The notes beneath the pieces were generated by a model, which was not told the origin of the DNA, ran no database searches, and saw only the letters and a program-made list of their open reading frames with translations. DNA of 17,506 bases. It comes from a bacterium (GTDB lineage: Bacteria > CG03). The position numbers were made by a program, and so were the translations under genes. Positions 1 to 8,903 of this stretch are shown here, piece after piece (the stretch's first letter is position 1; each line of letters begins with the position of its first letter). The stretch covers positions 1 to 17,506 of the forward strand of contig VMTI01000197.1 of NCBI GenBank assembly GCA_013791675.1. Reading direction: 5' to 3'.

Positions 1-1095
1 GAAAGATTTTTTCTTTTTCCTTCGGCGGTTTTAATCATTCTGACGGGGCGCCTTTTGCGTTTTGTGACATATAGGAAATTTTTTCTGGCGTTTGCATGGT
101 GGAGTTCGTTTCTTTTCGCGATGCTCTTACATGATATTTCACCGAGAAATTTTTATTCTCTGTCCGATTTCGCGGATTCGGTTATCAGGGCTGTTCCCGC
201 TGAAGCGCCGCTTGTTATTGAAAAAGGCGCGGTAGGAGATGATCTTATCTTCGCGCTGGCTTACAAGAAGTGGGCGCAGAATGTAAAAATGCCGGACATT
301 TACAGCGCTTACGGATCTGTTTTTCCGTCGGTCTACGGGGATAATTTCCAAAGGATTAGCCCCGCGCAGCGCTTTGCCGGCAGAATGAAGTTTCTTTCTG
401 CCGCGCCCGAAAAATGTTTTTTCGCTTTCTCTAAATCCCAAGTGCCGTTTTCGGATTATGTCTTTAACGGTTTGCTGTGGGAAAAACCCGTTAAAAATCA
501 GAATAACGATTTGTTCTTTTGGCGGACTTCAGGCCTAAAAAGCTACAGGGTGAGGTCGCTTGAAATTCTTGATTTTTATTTCCGCCTTCTTAAAAAACCC
601 TCTTTATCAGGAGCGCGCCTCTGCGCACATATGGGGAATGACATAGACTGGCTTTTAACGAATATGGGCCCCGTTTGGGCGGGGTTGGGAGAAAGGGCCG
701 AGGCCAGGCGGTCTTACAATGCGGCTCTTATGATAAATCCGGAATTGCCCGAAGCATCCAATAATCTTGGGGTGCTATCTTTTGCCGACGGCGATTATGC
801 CGCTGCCGCGCGCTATTTTGAGGATTCGCTCATCTTTGAGAATGATGATGTCAGATATTATAACCTGGGGTTAGCGCTCCGCAAACTCGGGAAAACGGCT
901 GAAGCGGCCGGGGCATTTGGAAAATGCCTGAGTATAAATCCATTTAATTATGCCGCGCTTAACGAGTTAGGGCTTATGGAAATGCATTCCGGCAACATTT
1001 CACGCGCGAGAGAATTTTTTCAAAAGGGGCTGTCTATAAAGCCGGATGATGAAAATTTAAAATATAATATTGATCTTTTATGGAATAAAAAATGA
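1..1095 (+). CDS. Membrane protein with C-terminal TPR repeats (5' end outside window; DUF2723-like)
   Basis: The frame ending at 1095 is open without a stop back to base 1, so this is the C-terminal 364 residues of a longer protein. A TTG at 55 is in frame but need not be the start. Two hydrophobic segments (visible residues about 3-19 and 27-45) look like the last membrane helices. They are followed by a stretch (VPAEAPLVIEKGAVGDD, then an aromatic-rich segment and MPDIY) resembling the post-membrane part of DUF2723/PMT-like glycosyltransferases. The last 140 residues form about four TPR units with typical spacing (SNNLGVLSFADGDYAAAARY, YYNLGLALRKLGKTAEAAGA, LNELGLMEMHSGNISRAREF). The TPRs probably lie outside the membrane and bind protein partners. 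The next gene overlaps by ATGA, so the two are co-translated. The TPR call is firm; the DUF2723 link is tentative. Confidence 0.75.
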   Translation, partial: ERFFLFPSAVLIILTGRLLRFVTYRKFFLAFAWWSSFLFAMLLHDISPRNFYSLSDFADSVIRAVPAEAPLVIEKGAVGDDLIFALAYKKWAQNVKMPDIYSAYGSVFPSVYGDNFQRISPAQRFAGRMKFLSAAPEKCFFAFSKSQVPFSDYVFNGLLWEKPVKNQNNDLFFWRTSGLKSYRVRSLEILDFYFRLLKKPSLSGARLCAHMGNDIDWLLTNMGPVWAGLGERAEARRSYNAALMINPELPEASNNLGVLSFADGDYAAAARYFEDSLIFENDDVRYYNLGLALRKLGKTAEAAGAFGKCLSINPFNYAALNELGLMEMHSGNISRAREFFQKGLSIKPDDENLKYNIDLLWNKK

Positions 1096-1823
1096 CAGCG
1101 TTGAAAATTTTACTTTTTTTGTGTCTTTTGTTTCCATCGCGCTGTTTTTCCGGCGATGTTTTTGAACTTTGTATAATAAAACACGAAGGCTCTTATTTGC
1201 CCCATACTTCATCTGCTGAAGCTGTTTTGAAATATCTCGCATCCTCTACGTCTATAGATCCTTCTCCCTCGGCGATTTATCTTCCAATCGGCGAAGATCT
1301 TTTTGATTATCCTTTTCTTTATATTACCTCAAAAGGTGCGCTTCCCGATTTTACAAGAGCCGAAACAGCTTTGCTGGCGAAACATCTTTCATGCGGAGGA
1401 TTTCTTCTTATAGACGAGGCCGATTCCTACGGCCTTGACGATTTTTACCAGTCGGTGAAAAATTTTGCCGTGGATATATTCCCCGGCGGCCTCGGGCTTG
1501 AGAAAATTCCGAATGACGATGTTATATTCAGAAGTTTTTATCTGGCTCCGAAAGCCGCGGGCCGCAATTCAGTTTCACCGTCTCTTTACGGCGTCCGAAG
1601 GGGCGGCAGATGGGTAATTGTTTATTCGCGAAATGATCTTTTCGGCGCATGGGCGAGGGACGATTCCGGTAGATTTATCTACAGCTGTTATCCCGGCGGT
1701 GAAGCTCAAAGAATGGAGGCTGTTAAAATCACGGTGAATATAATGATGTATTCTATGACGGGCACCTATAAGAGCGACATCATTCACAGGGATTTTATTG
1801 AAAGGAAACTGGAATCGTGGTGA
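1092..1823 (+). CDS. DUF4159 domain exported protein
   Basis: 243 residues with an N-terminal signal peptide (ILLFLCLLFP, likely cut near residue 20-21), so exported. The body matches DUF4159: a FDYPFLYITSKG segment at about 71-82, then an acidic helix, HLSCGGFLLIDEAD (98-111) with the hallmark GGFLL-DE, and a late VIVYSRNDLFGAW strand. DUF4159 proteins have a glutamine-amidotransferase-like fold without known catalysis. They usually sit beside MoxR, DUF58 and VWA genes thought to act in envelope or complex assembly. ATG at 1092 overlaps the previous stop by 4 bases, and the next gene begins 4 bases after this stop, so this is the middle of an operon. The exact function is unknown. Confidence 0.8.
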   Translation: MTALKILLFLCLLFPSRCFSGDVFELCIIKHEGSYLPHTSSAEAVLKYLASSTSIDPSPSAIYLPIGEDLFDYPFLYITSKGALPDFTRAETALLAKHLSCGGFLLIDEADSYGLDDFYQSVKNFAVDIFPGGLGLEKIPNDDVIFRSFYLAPKAAGRNSVSPSLYGVRRGGRWVIVYSRNDLFGAWARDDSGRFIYSCYPGGEAQRMEAVKITVNIMMYSMTGTYKSDIIHRDFIERKLESW

Positions 1824-1827
1824 ATAT

Positions 1828-3855
1828 ATGATAGCGGATTTGACACTTATACTTCTTGCGCTGCTCGTTTTCCTGACGATCCGCTATAAGGGCGGTTTTT
1901 ACAGGGCCGCGGCTTTGCTCGTTGTTTTCTTTCTTATAGCCAACCCCGCTTTCAGAAAAACGAGCCGCGCTCCTTCTCCCGTGCTGGCCATTTGCCTGGA
2001 TACATCTTTCAGCATGGGCGTTAAAAACGGCTCTTCTTCCCGCATTGATGAGGCGCTTGCGGCAGTCCGAAAAGAATTGCCGGCGCTGAAAAAAAAATTT
2101 ACTCTGTTGTTTTACGCCGTTGACAGCGAAGCGCGGCATCTTGACGAAAATGATTTTTTTAAGTTGCGCGCTAAAGGAAAAGCCTCACTAATATCTCAAA
2201 GCGCCGGCAGTATAACGGCGTCTTTGCCGGAAGGAGCGTCGCTTCTTCTTCTTTCCGACGGCAGAGACACATCCGGCGGCGCGGCCTATTTTTCAAAACC
2301 TGTTCATTGCGCGGGGTTCGGGCAGGCTATTGTAAATGATATCTCCGTGAAGATTATGAATTATCCCGAAAGAGCGTTTCAGGGCGCTGTTTCAAAAGTG
2401 CGTGTGCGGGTGGAGCGTTCCGGCGGTGTCTCGTTCGTGCGTGTTAGAATACGCCATGGCGGCGTTATAGCAGGCGAGAAGGACATAACTTTTTCAGAAG
2501 GTGAGGCGTCAAAAGAGTGCGATATTGAATTTGTCCCGAAGGATGCGGGCGCCAAGAGCAAATACAGCGTCGAGCTTTCTCCGCGCGACGATAAACCGGA
2601 AAATAATTCGGATTTTTTCAAGGTGTCCGTTTTTAAATCCAAGATGAAGGTTATGTTTATCAGCGGCCGCCCGGGATGGGAATACAGAAATTTAAGAGCT
2701 CTTATAAAATCCGACGAGAGGATAGACCTCACTTCTTTTGTGATACTCCGGAATCCATCCGATTATGTGCCTTTCCCCGATAACAAGCTTTCACTTATCC
2801 CTTTTCCCGTGCGAGAGATATTTTTAAAAGATATAACGCAGTATGATCTGGTGATACTCCTGAATTTTGATTACACTTTGTTTCTCGGCCCGGATTATCT
2901 TTCGCCTCTGAAAGAGCACGTGAAATCAGGCGGGGCGCTCCTGCTTATAGGGGGAGAAAACCTTTTTCACAAAGGTAATTATTTCAACAGCCCGCTTTCA
3001 GGAATTCTTCCGTTTCAAGCTCCCGTTTCCGGCGGTTTCAGCGAAGAAAAATTCTTTATAAAAGCTTCTCCTTCTCATCCGATAACTTCTCTAATTTCCG
3101 ATATCCCGCATCTGAGTGAAACAAAATTTCAAGGCATAACTCTTGCCGGAGATTTGGCTGGCGGCGCGGAAAGCATTTTGAAAACTTCAGAGGGGAGGCC
3201 CGTCGCCGCCGTTAAAACGGCGGACAGCGGCAGAGTAATGGTTATATTGACAAACAGTTTATGGCGTCTTTTTTTTGAGGGTGAGGAAACAGCTTATTTT
3301 TATCAGGAATTTTTTAAGAATTCTTTTGCATGGCTTACACGTTCTCCCCTGCTTGATGAAATAAGTCTTTCGGGCAGGGACAGATATAAAACGGGCGAGG
3401 AATTAGCATTACGTATAAATGTGAGAAATGCACTTCAGGGGTCTGTCAGCGTGAGGGATATCGGCCCCGCCGGCACGTCTTATCTTTCCCCGGTTATGAT
3501 ATCTCCCGGAGTTTACAGCGTTCAAAAAAATCTTACGGAGCCGGGGCGGCATAGATTAAATATTTCTCTTTCGGGGCACTTAGAGATTGCGGGTATCCGC
3601 TCCGAGAAGGATTATTCATTTGTCGTGGAAAATCTCGGCATAGAAGAGGAAAACACAGGGGCTAATCATTCTTATTTGCGTGAAATTTCACGCGTCTCGC
3701 TCGGAAAATATCTGGGCAGCAATTCATTTCACGCCGCAGGCATTCCGTCGCCTTCCGACAATTCGGTATTTTACCGCCCGGCGCTGAAAAATTATTATCT
3801 GATTTTTATGGCTTTATTTTTTACGTTTCTGTGGTTTAAGGACAACACACAATGA
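1828..3855 (+). CDS. VWA domain and glutamine-amidotransferase-like membrane protein
   Basis: 675 residues from ATG 1828. I prefer this to the in-frame TTG at 1798, which lies inside the previous gene; GTGGTGA at 1817-1823 can serve as ribosome site. Two membrane helices (about 3-19 and 25-40) precede a von Willebrand A-type domain with the metal site DTSFS (58-62) and a later SDGRD strand end. The middle part (from about 280: MFISGRPGWEYRNLR, then VKSGGALLLIGGE) resembles the class I glutamine amidotransferase-like fold seen in this family. A last helix (YYLIFMALFFTFLWF) anchors the C-terminus. Related proteins are encoded with DUF4159, DUF58 and MoxR genes. The VWA site suggests Mg-dependent protein binding, possibly as partner of a MoxR ATPase encoded outside the window. 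The start of the next gene overlaps by ATGA. Confidence 0.78.
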   Translation: MIADLTLILLALLVFLTIRYKGGFYRAAALLVVFFLIANPAFRKTSRAPSPVLAICLDTSFSMGVKNGSSSRIDEALAAVRKELPALKKKFTLLFYAVDSEARHLDENDFFKLRAKGKASLISQSAGSITASLPEGASLLLLSDGRDTSGGAAYFSKPVHCAGFGQAIVNDISVKIMNYPERAFQGAVSKVRVRVERSGGVSFVRVRIRHGGVIAGEKDITFSEGEASKECDIEFVPKDAGAKSKYSVELSPRDDKPENNSDFFKVSVFKSKMKVMFISGRPGWEYRNLRALIKSDERIDLTSFVILRNPSDYVPFPDNKLSLIPFPVREIFLKDITQYDLVILLNFDYTLFLGPDYLSPLKEHVKSGGALLLIGGENLFHKGNYFNSPLSGILPFQAPVSGGFSEEKFFIKASPSHPITSLISDIPHLSETKFQGITLAGDLAGGAESILKTSEGRPVAAVKTADSGRVMVILTNSLWRLFFEGEETAYFYQEFFKNSFAWLTRSPLLDEISLSGRDRYKTGEELALRINVRNALQGSVSVRDIGPAGTSYLSPVMISPGVYSVQKNLTEPGRHRLNISLSGHLEIAGIRSEKDYSFVVENLGIEEENTGANHSYLREISRVSLGKYLGSNSFHAAGIPSPSDNSVFYRPALKNYYLIFMALFFTFLWFKDNTQ

Positions 3856-6800
3856 TAATGCAAGTTTTTTTCTTACGGCTCCGCGCTTTGCACAGGGTCA
3901 GGATAATAGCGGCCTCGGCCAATGAGACTATGATAAGCCTGTCCGCGCTTTTGGCGGCGCTCGCTTTGTTTTCCCTCGCGGATTTTATTTTCCCCATGAG
4001 TTTCCGAATTCGCCGCTTTATACTGATTGCTTTCGGGCTTTATTTTTTGACGAAGCTCTTTTCGGGGATAAGGAAAATATTAAAAAAAGCTTACGCAAAA
4101 ACATGCGACGCCGCGGGCGCAGGCGTTCTAAAAGCTTTTGAGCTCGCCCGGAATAAAGAAAATCTCACGGCGCTGGGCATTTCAGGCGAGCTTATAGACG
4201 AGGAAATCAAAGGGGCGTCCGAAATTATTAAAATGGTTTCGCCTTTTTCGCTTGTGTCATTCAATTTGAAGGCCGGCTTTATCACGCTTTTAGGGGCGGC
4301 GGTTTTGTTTTTTAATGGCGTTTCCGCGGGAAGAGTAATCATTCCCCGAAGGGAAGATATAGGACGTTTCCTGACCGTGGAGATGAAAAAATTCGCCGTA
4401 AAAGGCGAATCATGGGAAGCGCACATTAGCGCGCGGAGCTCCGTCTGGCCCCGCGCAATGCTTTCTTTTCCTTCTTCGTCATGGGTTGAAAGAAAACTAA
4501 CAGGCGCTGACGGACGGTTTGCGTTCAGGATAGAAAAATGTTTTGAACCCTTTAAAATTAGATTCAGATGGAAAAATTTATACTCAGCCGTTTATGATAT
4601 AAAGCTTTATGAAAGGCCCAGAGTCCTCGAGCGGAAAATCAGGATTAAGTATCCGTCTTATCTGAATTTGAAGGACGAGGAAAGTTCTTTCGGGGGGTTC
4701 GCGGCTTTTCCCGGCACATTAGCGTCGGCCTGCATAAAATCTTCTCATAAACTGGAAAGCGCTCATATTATCGCGGTTTTTGAAGGGAAGAAAAAGATAA
4801 TCCCCATGAGTGTGTCGCTTGCCGAGGCGGAAGGCCAATTTACCGCGAGCGGTGCCGGAAGCTGGCGGGTGGAATTGCTTTCGCGCGAGGGAATCGCTTC
4901 ATCCGGAACGGTGGTGTGGACTGTGGAAGATGCAGAGGATGCACCACCGCAAGCTTATATACTGAGCCCCGGGGAAGATATTGTTATAAACGAAAGTTTT
5001 TCCGGCATTGACCTTGAATGGCTCGGGGAAGATGATTTTGGAATCAAAGAAGTGTTTTTCTGTTATTCAAAAAACGGCGCGCCGCTTAAAAAAATAAAAA
5101 TTTTTGAGGGTTATTCCAAAACGTGCCGAGGGCGATGGAACTGGAAACTCTCCGACGTCATGGTTCCAGATGATGTGACAGAATACTGGGTACTTGCGCT
5201 TGACGCAGCGCTCAAACAGGGAGAAAGCCGCCGCTTTACACTCACATTAAAGGACTTTTTAGCGACCCACAAAAAAAACATGAAAGAGGAAGAGAGGATC
5301 AAGGAAGATGTTTTCGGAATTTATCAGAAGCAGGCAGAATTAAATATTGCCCGCAATCAGATTACGGATACCGAAATTATCCGCCTCCAGAGGGAGATTG
5401 AGAACAAATTACTTTCTCTCGCCGACGCCGCCGGCAACATGGCGCGACGCGCTGAAAAAGACCCGCTTTACAGCAGCTATTATTCTTCCGAATACAGGGG
5501 TTTGCAGAAAGCGCTGGATGAGCAGGCCGCAGCGTCCTCCCGCGCGCAGGGGGAATTGGAATCCGGCTCAAAGCAGGGCGCTTTCCGCACGCAGGACGAA
5601 ATAGAAGCTTCGCTTGAAAAACTCGCATCTTTCAGCGAAGAGCTTTTTAAGAGAAGCTCCATGGATAATTTAGGCGGCATCGGCCGCGAATCCGCGGAGA
5701 TAGCGGATAAGCTTGATAATTTTCTGTCCTCTTCTCCCGATGCGGAGAAGCTCGGTGAATTAATGGAGCTTACTGATAGAATAGAGAAGCTGGTGAGAGA
5801 GCTTGCCGAAACGATTAAGAATATGCCGCAGACTCTTCCGGAGGAATTTGTGAATTCCGATTCGGTGAAATCTATGGATTTTAACGCCACGCAGTCATCT
5901 CTTTCCGCTCTTAAAGACGCGCTTTCTTCGGGTGACATATCTTCGGCCGTCAAGCGCGCGAAGGAACTTCTTGAAAATTTAAGCCGTCTCCGGAAAAGTT
6001 TTGAGCAGGCGTCGGAAAATGTTTCTCCGATGAGTATTCCGATGGATAAAAAAGATACGCGGCTTGAGGAAATAATAAAAGATGAAGAAAATATAATTTC
6101 ATCCACGGAAAAGTTTTTATTCCGCAGTGAAGAAAAGATAAAAGCTCTGAACGCCCGAAAGGCGCAAAAGCTGAGGGAACTTGCATCGGGAATTAAGAAC
6201 TCGTCTGAACTTATGCGCAATGACAGCAAAAAACTTTTCGGTTCGGACGCTCCGCGCCTTTCGCAGGGGCTTTACAGATTGAACAGAAATGTTTCGGATT
6301 TTGCCGAAAGGTTTCTGGATAAGGGTTTTGATTTTGAGAGCCTGCTCGGTGAAGCGTCCAGGGAGCTTGAAACTATGACGGCCATGGAACTAAGCAGCTC
6401 AACGCTGAAGAAGCTCCGCGAAACTTCTTCGGATATCGCGGACTTTTTTGATATTTACAGGGACACGTCTGTTCCTCCTCTTCGGCCGGAGGATATAAAA
6501 TACGCCATGGATATATCATCATTCCAGTTATCCGTTTCCCGCAAGACGTCTGAATTGGAAAAAAAGATTTACGAGTATTCAAGGCAGAGCGCGCAGTTCC
6601 CGCCTAATATTGCCCGCAATATTAAAGCGGCCCGCAGGGAAATGACCGGCGCCGCTCGTGCGATGGCGGAAGCTCATGCAGGGGATTCATTCGTTTTTCA
6701 GGAAAAGGCGCTTTATTATCTTAAAAAAGCGCAGAAAGGTATGGACGCTTTTGAATTTATTCCTCAAAGCTCTTCAGGAGGCCCGCCTATGCCGTCTTTT

Positions 6801-7001
6801 TTTCCGTCATCCGGAAATTCCCCCGGTACGGGGAAATCATCGCAGGGTATGGGATTTCAGAAAGCCGATTTTCCTATTCCCTCATCTCCGCGTCCGGGCT
6901 ATGACGGAGCGTCCGAGATTATAAATGACGCCATGCGTGGCGAGCGCCCGCCAAAATACAAAGATATGCTCAAGGAATATTACGACCAACTGCTGAAATA
7001 A
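3852..7001 (+). CDS. DUF4175-like large coiled-coil membrane protein
   Basis: 1049 residues. Three membrane helices near the N-terminus (about 27-47, 54-71, 139-158) are followed by an extracytoplasmic beta-rich part (about 170-460) with a Ig-like stretch around DDFGIKEVFFCYSKNG. Then comes about 500 residues of highly charged helix, probably coiled coil (AELNIARNQITDTEI onward). A Ser/Gly/Pro-rich linker (about 960-1010) leads to a conserved-looking tail, RGERPPKYKDMLKEYYDQLL. This layout fits DUF4175-family proteins of the MoxR/DUF58/VWA cassettes. No enzyme motif is visible, so a structural or scaffolding role in the envelope is my inference. The start overlaps the previous stop (ATGA), and the gene ends the operon. 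Antisense frames here are shadows caused by Ser/Glu-rich codons. Confidence 0.72.
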   Translation: MIMQVFFLRLRALHRVRIIAASANETMISLSALLAALALFSLADFIFPMSFRIRRFILIAFGLYFLTKLFSGIRKILKKAYAKTCDAAGAGVLKAFELARNKENLTALGISGELIDEEIKGASEIIKMVSPFSLVSFNLKAGFITLLGAAVLFFNGVSAGRVIIPRREDIGRFLTVEMKKFAVKGESWEAHISARSSVWPRAMLSFPSSSWVERKLTGADGRFAFRIEKCFEPFKIRFRWKNLYSAVYDIKLYERPRVLERKIRIKYPSYLNLKDEESSFGGFAAFPGTLASACIKSSHKLESAHIIAVFEGKKKIIPMSVSLAEAEGQFTASGAGSWRVELLSREGIASSGTVVWTVEDAEDAPPQAYILSPGEDIVINESFSGIDLEWLGEDDFGIKEVFFCYSKNGAPLKKIKIFEGYSKTCRGRWNWKLSDVMVPDDVTEYWVLALDAALKQGESRRFTLTLKDFLATHKKNMKEEERIKEDVFGIYQKQAELNIARNQITDTEIIRLQREIENKLLSLADAAGNMARRAEKDPLYSSYYSSEYRGLQKALDEQAAASSRAQGELESGSKQGAFRTQDEIEASLEKLASFSEELFKRSSMDNLGGIGRESAEIADKLDNFLSSSPDAEKLGELMELTDRIEKLVRELAETIKNMPQTLPEEFVNSDSVKSMDFNATQSSLSALKDALSSGDISSAVKRAKELLENLSRLRKSFEQASENVSPMSIPMDKKDTRLEEIIKDEENIISSTEKFLFRSEEKIKALNARKAQKLRELASGIKNSSELMRNDSKKLFGSDAPRLSQGLYRLNRNVSDFAERFLDKGFDFESLLGEASRELETMTAMELSSSTLKKLRETSSDIADFFDIYRDTSVPPLRPEDIKYAMDISSFQLSVSRKTSELEKKIYEYSRQSAQFPPNIARNIKAARREMTGAARAMAEAHAGDSFVFQEKALYYLKKAQKGMDAFEFIPQSSSGGPPMPSFFPSSGNSPGTGKSSQGMGFQKADFPIPSSPRPGYDGASEIINDAMRGERPPKYKDMLKEYYDQLLK

Positions 7002-7027
7002 AAGTAGCCGGTCACCCTTTATTTTGT

Positions 7028-7033
7028 TAAAAT
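7028..7033 (+). promoter_or_regulatory. Possible extended -10 element for the alcohol dehydrogenase gene
   Basis: TAAAAT preceded by TG plus one base (extended -10), eight bases before ATG 7042. No convincing -35 box is seen. The spacing would place the RNA start at or next to the start codon, and no Shine-Dalgarno sequence is visible, so the transcript may be leaderless. This is a weak, pattern-based call. Confidence 0.3.
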
Positions 7034-7041
7034 TCAACTGT

Positions 7042-8154
7042 ATGGAAAATAACAGAATTAACACTTTTCACGGGCCGAAGTTTATTTTTTTCGGCCGTGG
7101 CGCCGCCGGGAAAATTCCGCAGGGAATAGCCGTTGTGAGCCCGTCCGTATATAAGAATTTTAAAGCGCTTCTCGTAAAAATTGACAGCAACCCTGTTTTG
7201 TTCGCGCGAAGGGGAGCCCTTCGAGAACCCGGGGAAGGTGATGTTTTAACCCTTGCCGGGATTTTAAGAAAAAAAATAAAAACGGCGCCGTCTTTGCCAG
7301 TTGTCGCCGTGGGTGGAGGTTCTGTCATAGATGCCGTGAAGATTGCCGTGCGCATAGCCTCTTCCGACGGCCTGACTTTTGAAAAAATTTATAATGACGG
7401 AATTCCGCGGCCCCCGAAGAATTCGCCCTATCTGATTGCTGTTGAGACAACAGCGGGCACGGGCACGGGCGTCACCGGTGTGGCCGTCGTGACAAAAAAA
7501 GATAATGTCAAAAGGGGAATCGCCTCGCCGTATCTGATACCGGATGAAGCTTATTATGATCCCGATTTTATTGATGTTCTGCCGAATGATATTTTTGCCT
7601 CATCGGCAATGGACGCTTTAACTCACGCCATCGAGGCATATGTTTCGCGTATAGAAAATATCCCCGCCGACACGATGGCGCTTAAAGCGGCGGAGATGAT
7701 AGGAAATAATATTATCGCAGGATATAAGGGTGTTTTATCGGCGCGCGAACTTGTGCATTACGGTAATATGATGGCAGGATATGCTTTTTCAAATGCCCGG
7801 CTCGGGCTTTGCCACGCTCTCGCCCATCTTATCGGCGGCCGTTTCGGAGTTTCTCACGGCAGGATAAACGCTATTCTGCTTCCGGATGTAATAGAGCACA
7901 ATATTGAAGCCGCGGAAAAATATGACAGGATTGCTTTTTCGCTGGGAATTTCCGTAGGCGGTCTGGCTAAACATATAAGATGCCTCAACACCGAACTTGG
8001 AATTGCAAATTCATTGTCTTTTCTGGGAGAAAAATTTAAGTCCATGATAAATACTATAGCCGAGGAAGCGTCGGTGTCATCTCTTATGAAGGTGAACCCA
8101 TGCCGCTTGGCGCCCGCGGAGATTGCGGAAATGCTTTCGCGTTTATACGGTTAG
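7042..8154 (+). CDS. Iron-containing (group III) alcohol dehydrogenase family protein
   Basis: 370 residues from ATG 7042; a TTG at 7024 would add six residues. The family's NAD(P)-binding motif GGGSVIDAVK is at 91-100 and a second nucleotide/metal region ETTAGTGTGVTG at 135-146. The four metal ligands of FucO-type enzymes are all present with the expected spacing: D191, H195 (DALTHAIEAY), H258 and H272 (SHGRINA). An active NAD(P)H-linked oxidoreductase of alcohols, aldehydes or ketones is therefore likely; the substrate cannot be read from sequence. The region before GGGS is shorter than in typical 380-390-residue members, with little of the usual first Rossmann strand. It stands alone: 40 bases after the DUF4175 gene, and convergent with the Ogg2 gene downstream. 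Confidence 0.88.
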   Translation: MENNRINTFHGPKFIFFGRGAAGKIPQGIAVVSPSVYKNFKALLVKIDSNPVLFARRGALREPGEGDVLTLAGILRKKIKTAPSLPVVAVGGGSVIDAVKIAVRIASSDGLTFEKIYNDGIPRPPKNSPYLIAVETTAGTGTGVTGVAVVTKKDNVKRGIASPYLIPDEAYYDPDFIDVLPNDIFASSAMDALTHAIEAYVSRIENIPADTMALKAAEMIGNNIIAGYKGVLSARELVHYGNMMAGYAFSNARLGLCHALAHLIGGRFGVSHGRINAILLPDVIEHNIEAAEKYDRIAFSLGISVGGLAKHIRCLNTELGIANSLSFLGEKFKSMINTIAEEASVSSLMKVNPCRLAPAEIAEMLSRLYG

Positions 8155-8174
8155 AGTATCCGAGAAATGAGAGG

Positions 8175-8203
8175 GGCAGTTTTTTGCTTTGCAAAAATCA
8201 GCC
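8175..8203. terminator. Hairpin between convergent genes, possible bidirectional terminator
   Basis: A 13-base arm pairs across a TTT loop with 11 of 13 matches: GGC at the base, a T-rich middle and TTTTTGC / GCAAAAA at the top. It lies between the stop of the alcohol dehydrogenase (8154) and the stop of the Ogg2 gene on the other strand (8215), where a shared terminator is expected. The tract after the stem on either strand is not a clean T run, so efficiency is uncertain. Confidence 0.45.
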
Positions 8204-8214
8204 GGTTCCGTTTG

Positions 8215-8892
8215 TTATTTGAACACTTTTCCTGTTTCCTTGTACCAAAGGAGTAAATCAAGTTCTGCCGGCGGTATTTTTAAACGTTTCGCGAAGAGCA
8301 TAAATTTTTTTTCGATTTCAAGATAAAGCTTACCGCTTATTGCCTGGGGGATTTCTTTTATGGCGCCGAAATTTTTGAGATTGCGCAGTATATGCCTGTC
8401 GAGTATGGCAAGTTTTTCTCCTTTTCCTACGTTACGCAGAAAATGGCTGGCTTCTTTAAAGCCGTATCCCCTGATATTTTTTACAAGCCAGTTTCTTAAT
8501 TTTACCGGGTCATTTTCCAGTTTGAGAAATCCCATTATTTCCGGAAGTTTTGTTCTTGCTTCCATGATGTATCGGGATTTATTATTAGGGAAACGGACTT
8601 TCTTGAGAGCGGCGGCTATTTTTTGTGAATCGCCCTTAAACAGCAGCCCCTTTTTTTTAAGTCCGCCTACCGCCGCCCAGCAATAAACAGCTTTGGACTG
8701 AGGCGTTAAAAGACAGTATGTCATTTCTGAGAATATTTTTTCTTTGTTGTTGGATTTCCCGCAGAGGCGGAAATTTTCAAGAGATTTAAGAAGTTCGCCG
8801 CGTGCGCCGGCCCAAAGAGTTTTTATTTCAGACGCATGATTGTTAAAGATGTCCGGCGGTATGGGGCTTGTGGATAAAGTGTCAAATGTCAA
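8215..8892 (-). CDS. ogg: N-glycosylase/DNA lyase, Ogg2-type 8-oxoguanine repair enzyme
   Basis: 225 residues. It removes 8-oxoguanine from DNA and cleaves the abasic site. The helix-hairpin-helix active region is clear: IRGYGFKEASHFLRNVG (about 140-156) carries the predicted catalytic Lys146, and LAILDRHILRNL (161-172) carries the catalytic Asp165. The protein ends LDLLLWYKETGKVFK; in archaeal Ogg2 the C-terminal lysine helps recognise 8-oxoG, and it is kept here. Homologues are commonest in archaea and some bacteria. The start is a TTG at 8892 behind AAGGGG (8905-8900), the only start codon upstream of the domain. It lies 11 bases after the SufB-like gene, so it is the third gene of that operon. 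The first residues may derive from a repeat-like segment (see findings). Confidence 0.88.
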   Translation of the reverse strand: MTFDTLSTSPIPPDIFNNHASEIKTLWAGARGELLKSLENFRLCGKSNNKEKIFSEMTYCLLTPQSKAVYCWAAVGGLKKKGLLFKGDSQKIAAALKKVRFPNNKSRYIMEARTKLPEIMGFLKLENDPVKLRNWLVKNIRGYGFKEASHFLRNVGKGEKLAILDRHILRNLKNFGAIKEIPQAISGKLYLEIEKKFMLFAKRLKIPPAELDLLLWYKETGKVFK

Positions 8893-8903
8893 GACCTGAC
8901 CCC

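Noticed and set aside
55..57. TTG as true start of the first gene
   Set aside because: The frame has no stop back to base 1 and reads as a hydrophobic helix before the TTG, so the gene most likely starts outside the window.
1795..2139. Minus-strand frame opposite the VWA gene start
   Set aside because: The plus-strand VWA protein is well supported and this product has no recognisable feature.
5347..5628. Short frames on both strands inside the DUF4175 gene
   Set aside because: Arg/Pro-rich shadow products of the coding frame; no start signal or family resemblance.
5480..6229. Long open frame (249 codons) on the minus strand
   Set aside because: It runs antisense to the charged coiled coil of the DUF4175 gene. 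Its Ser/Phe-rich product is the expected mirror of Glu/Lys/Arg codons, with no domain or ribosome site.
8880..8892. Two TTGACA copies on the minus strand as -35 boxes for ogg
   Set aside because: No acceptable -10 box lies 16-18 bases downstream of either, and such a promoter would start inside the coding part.
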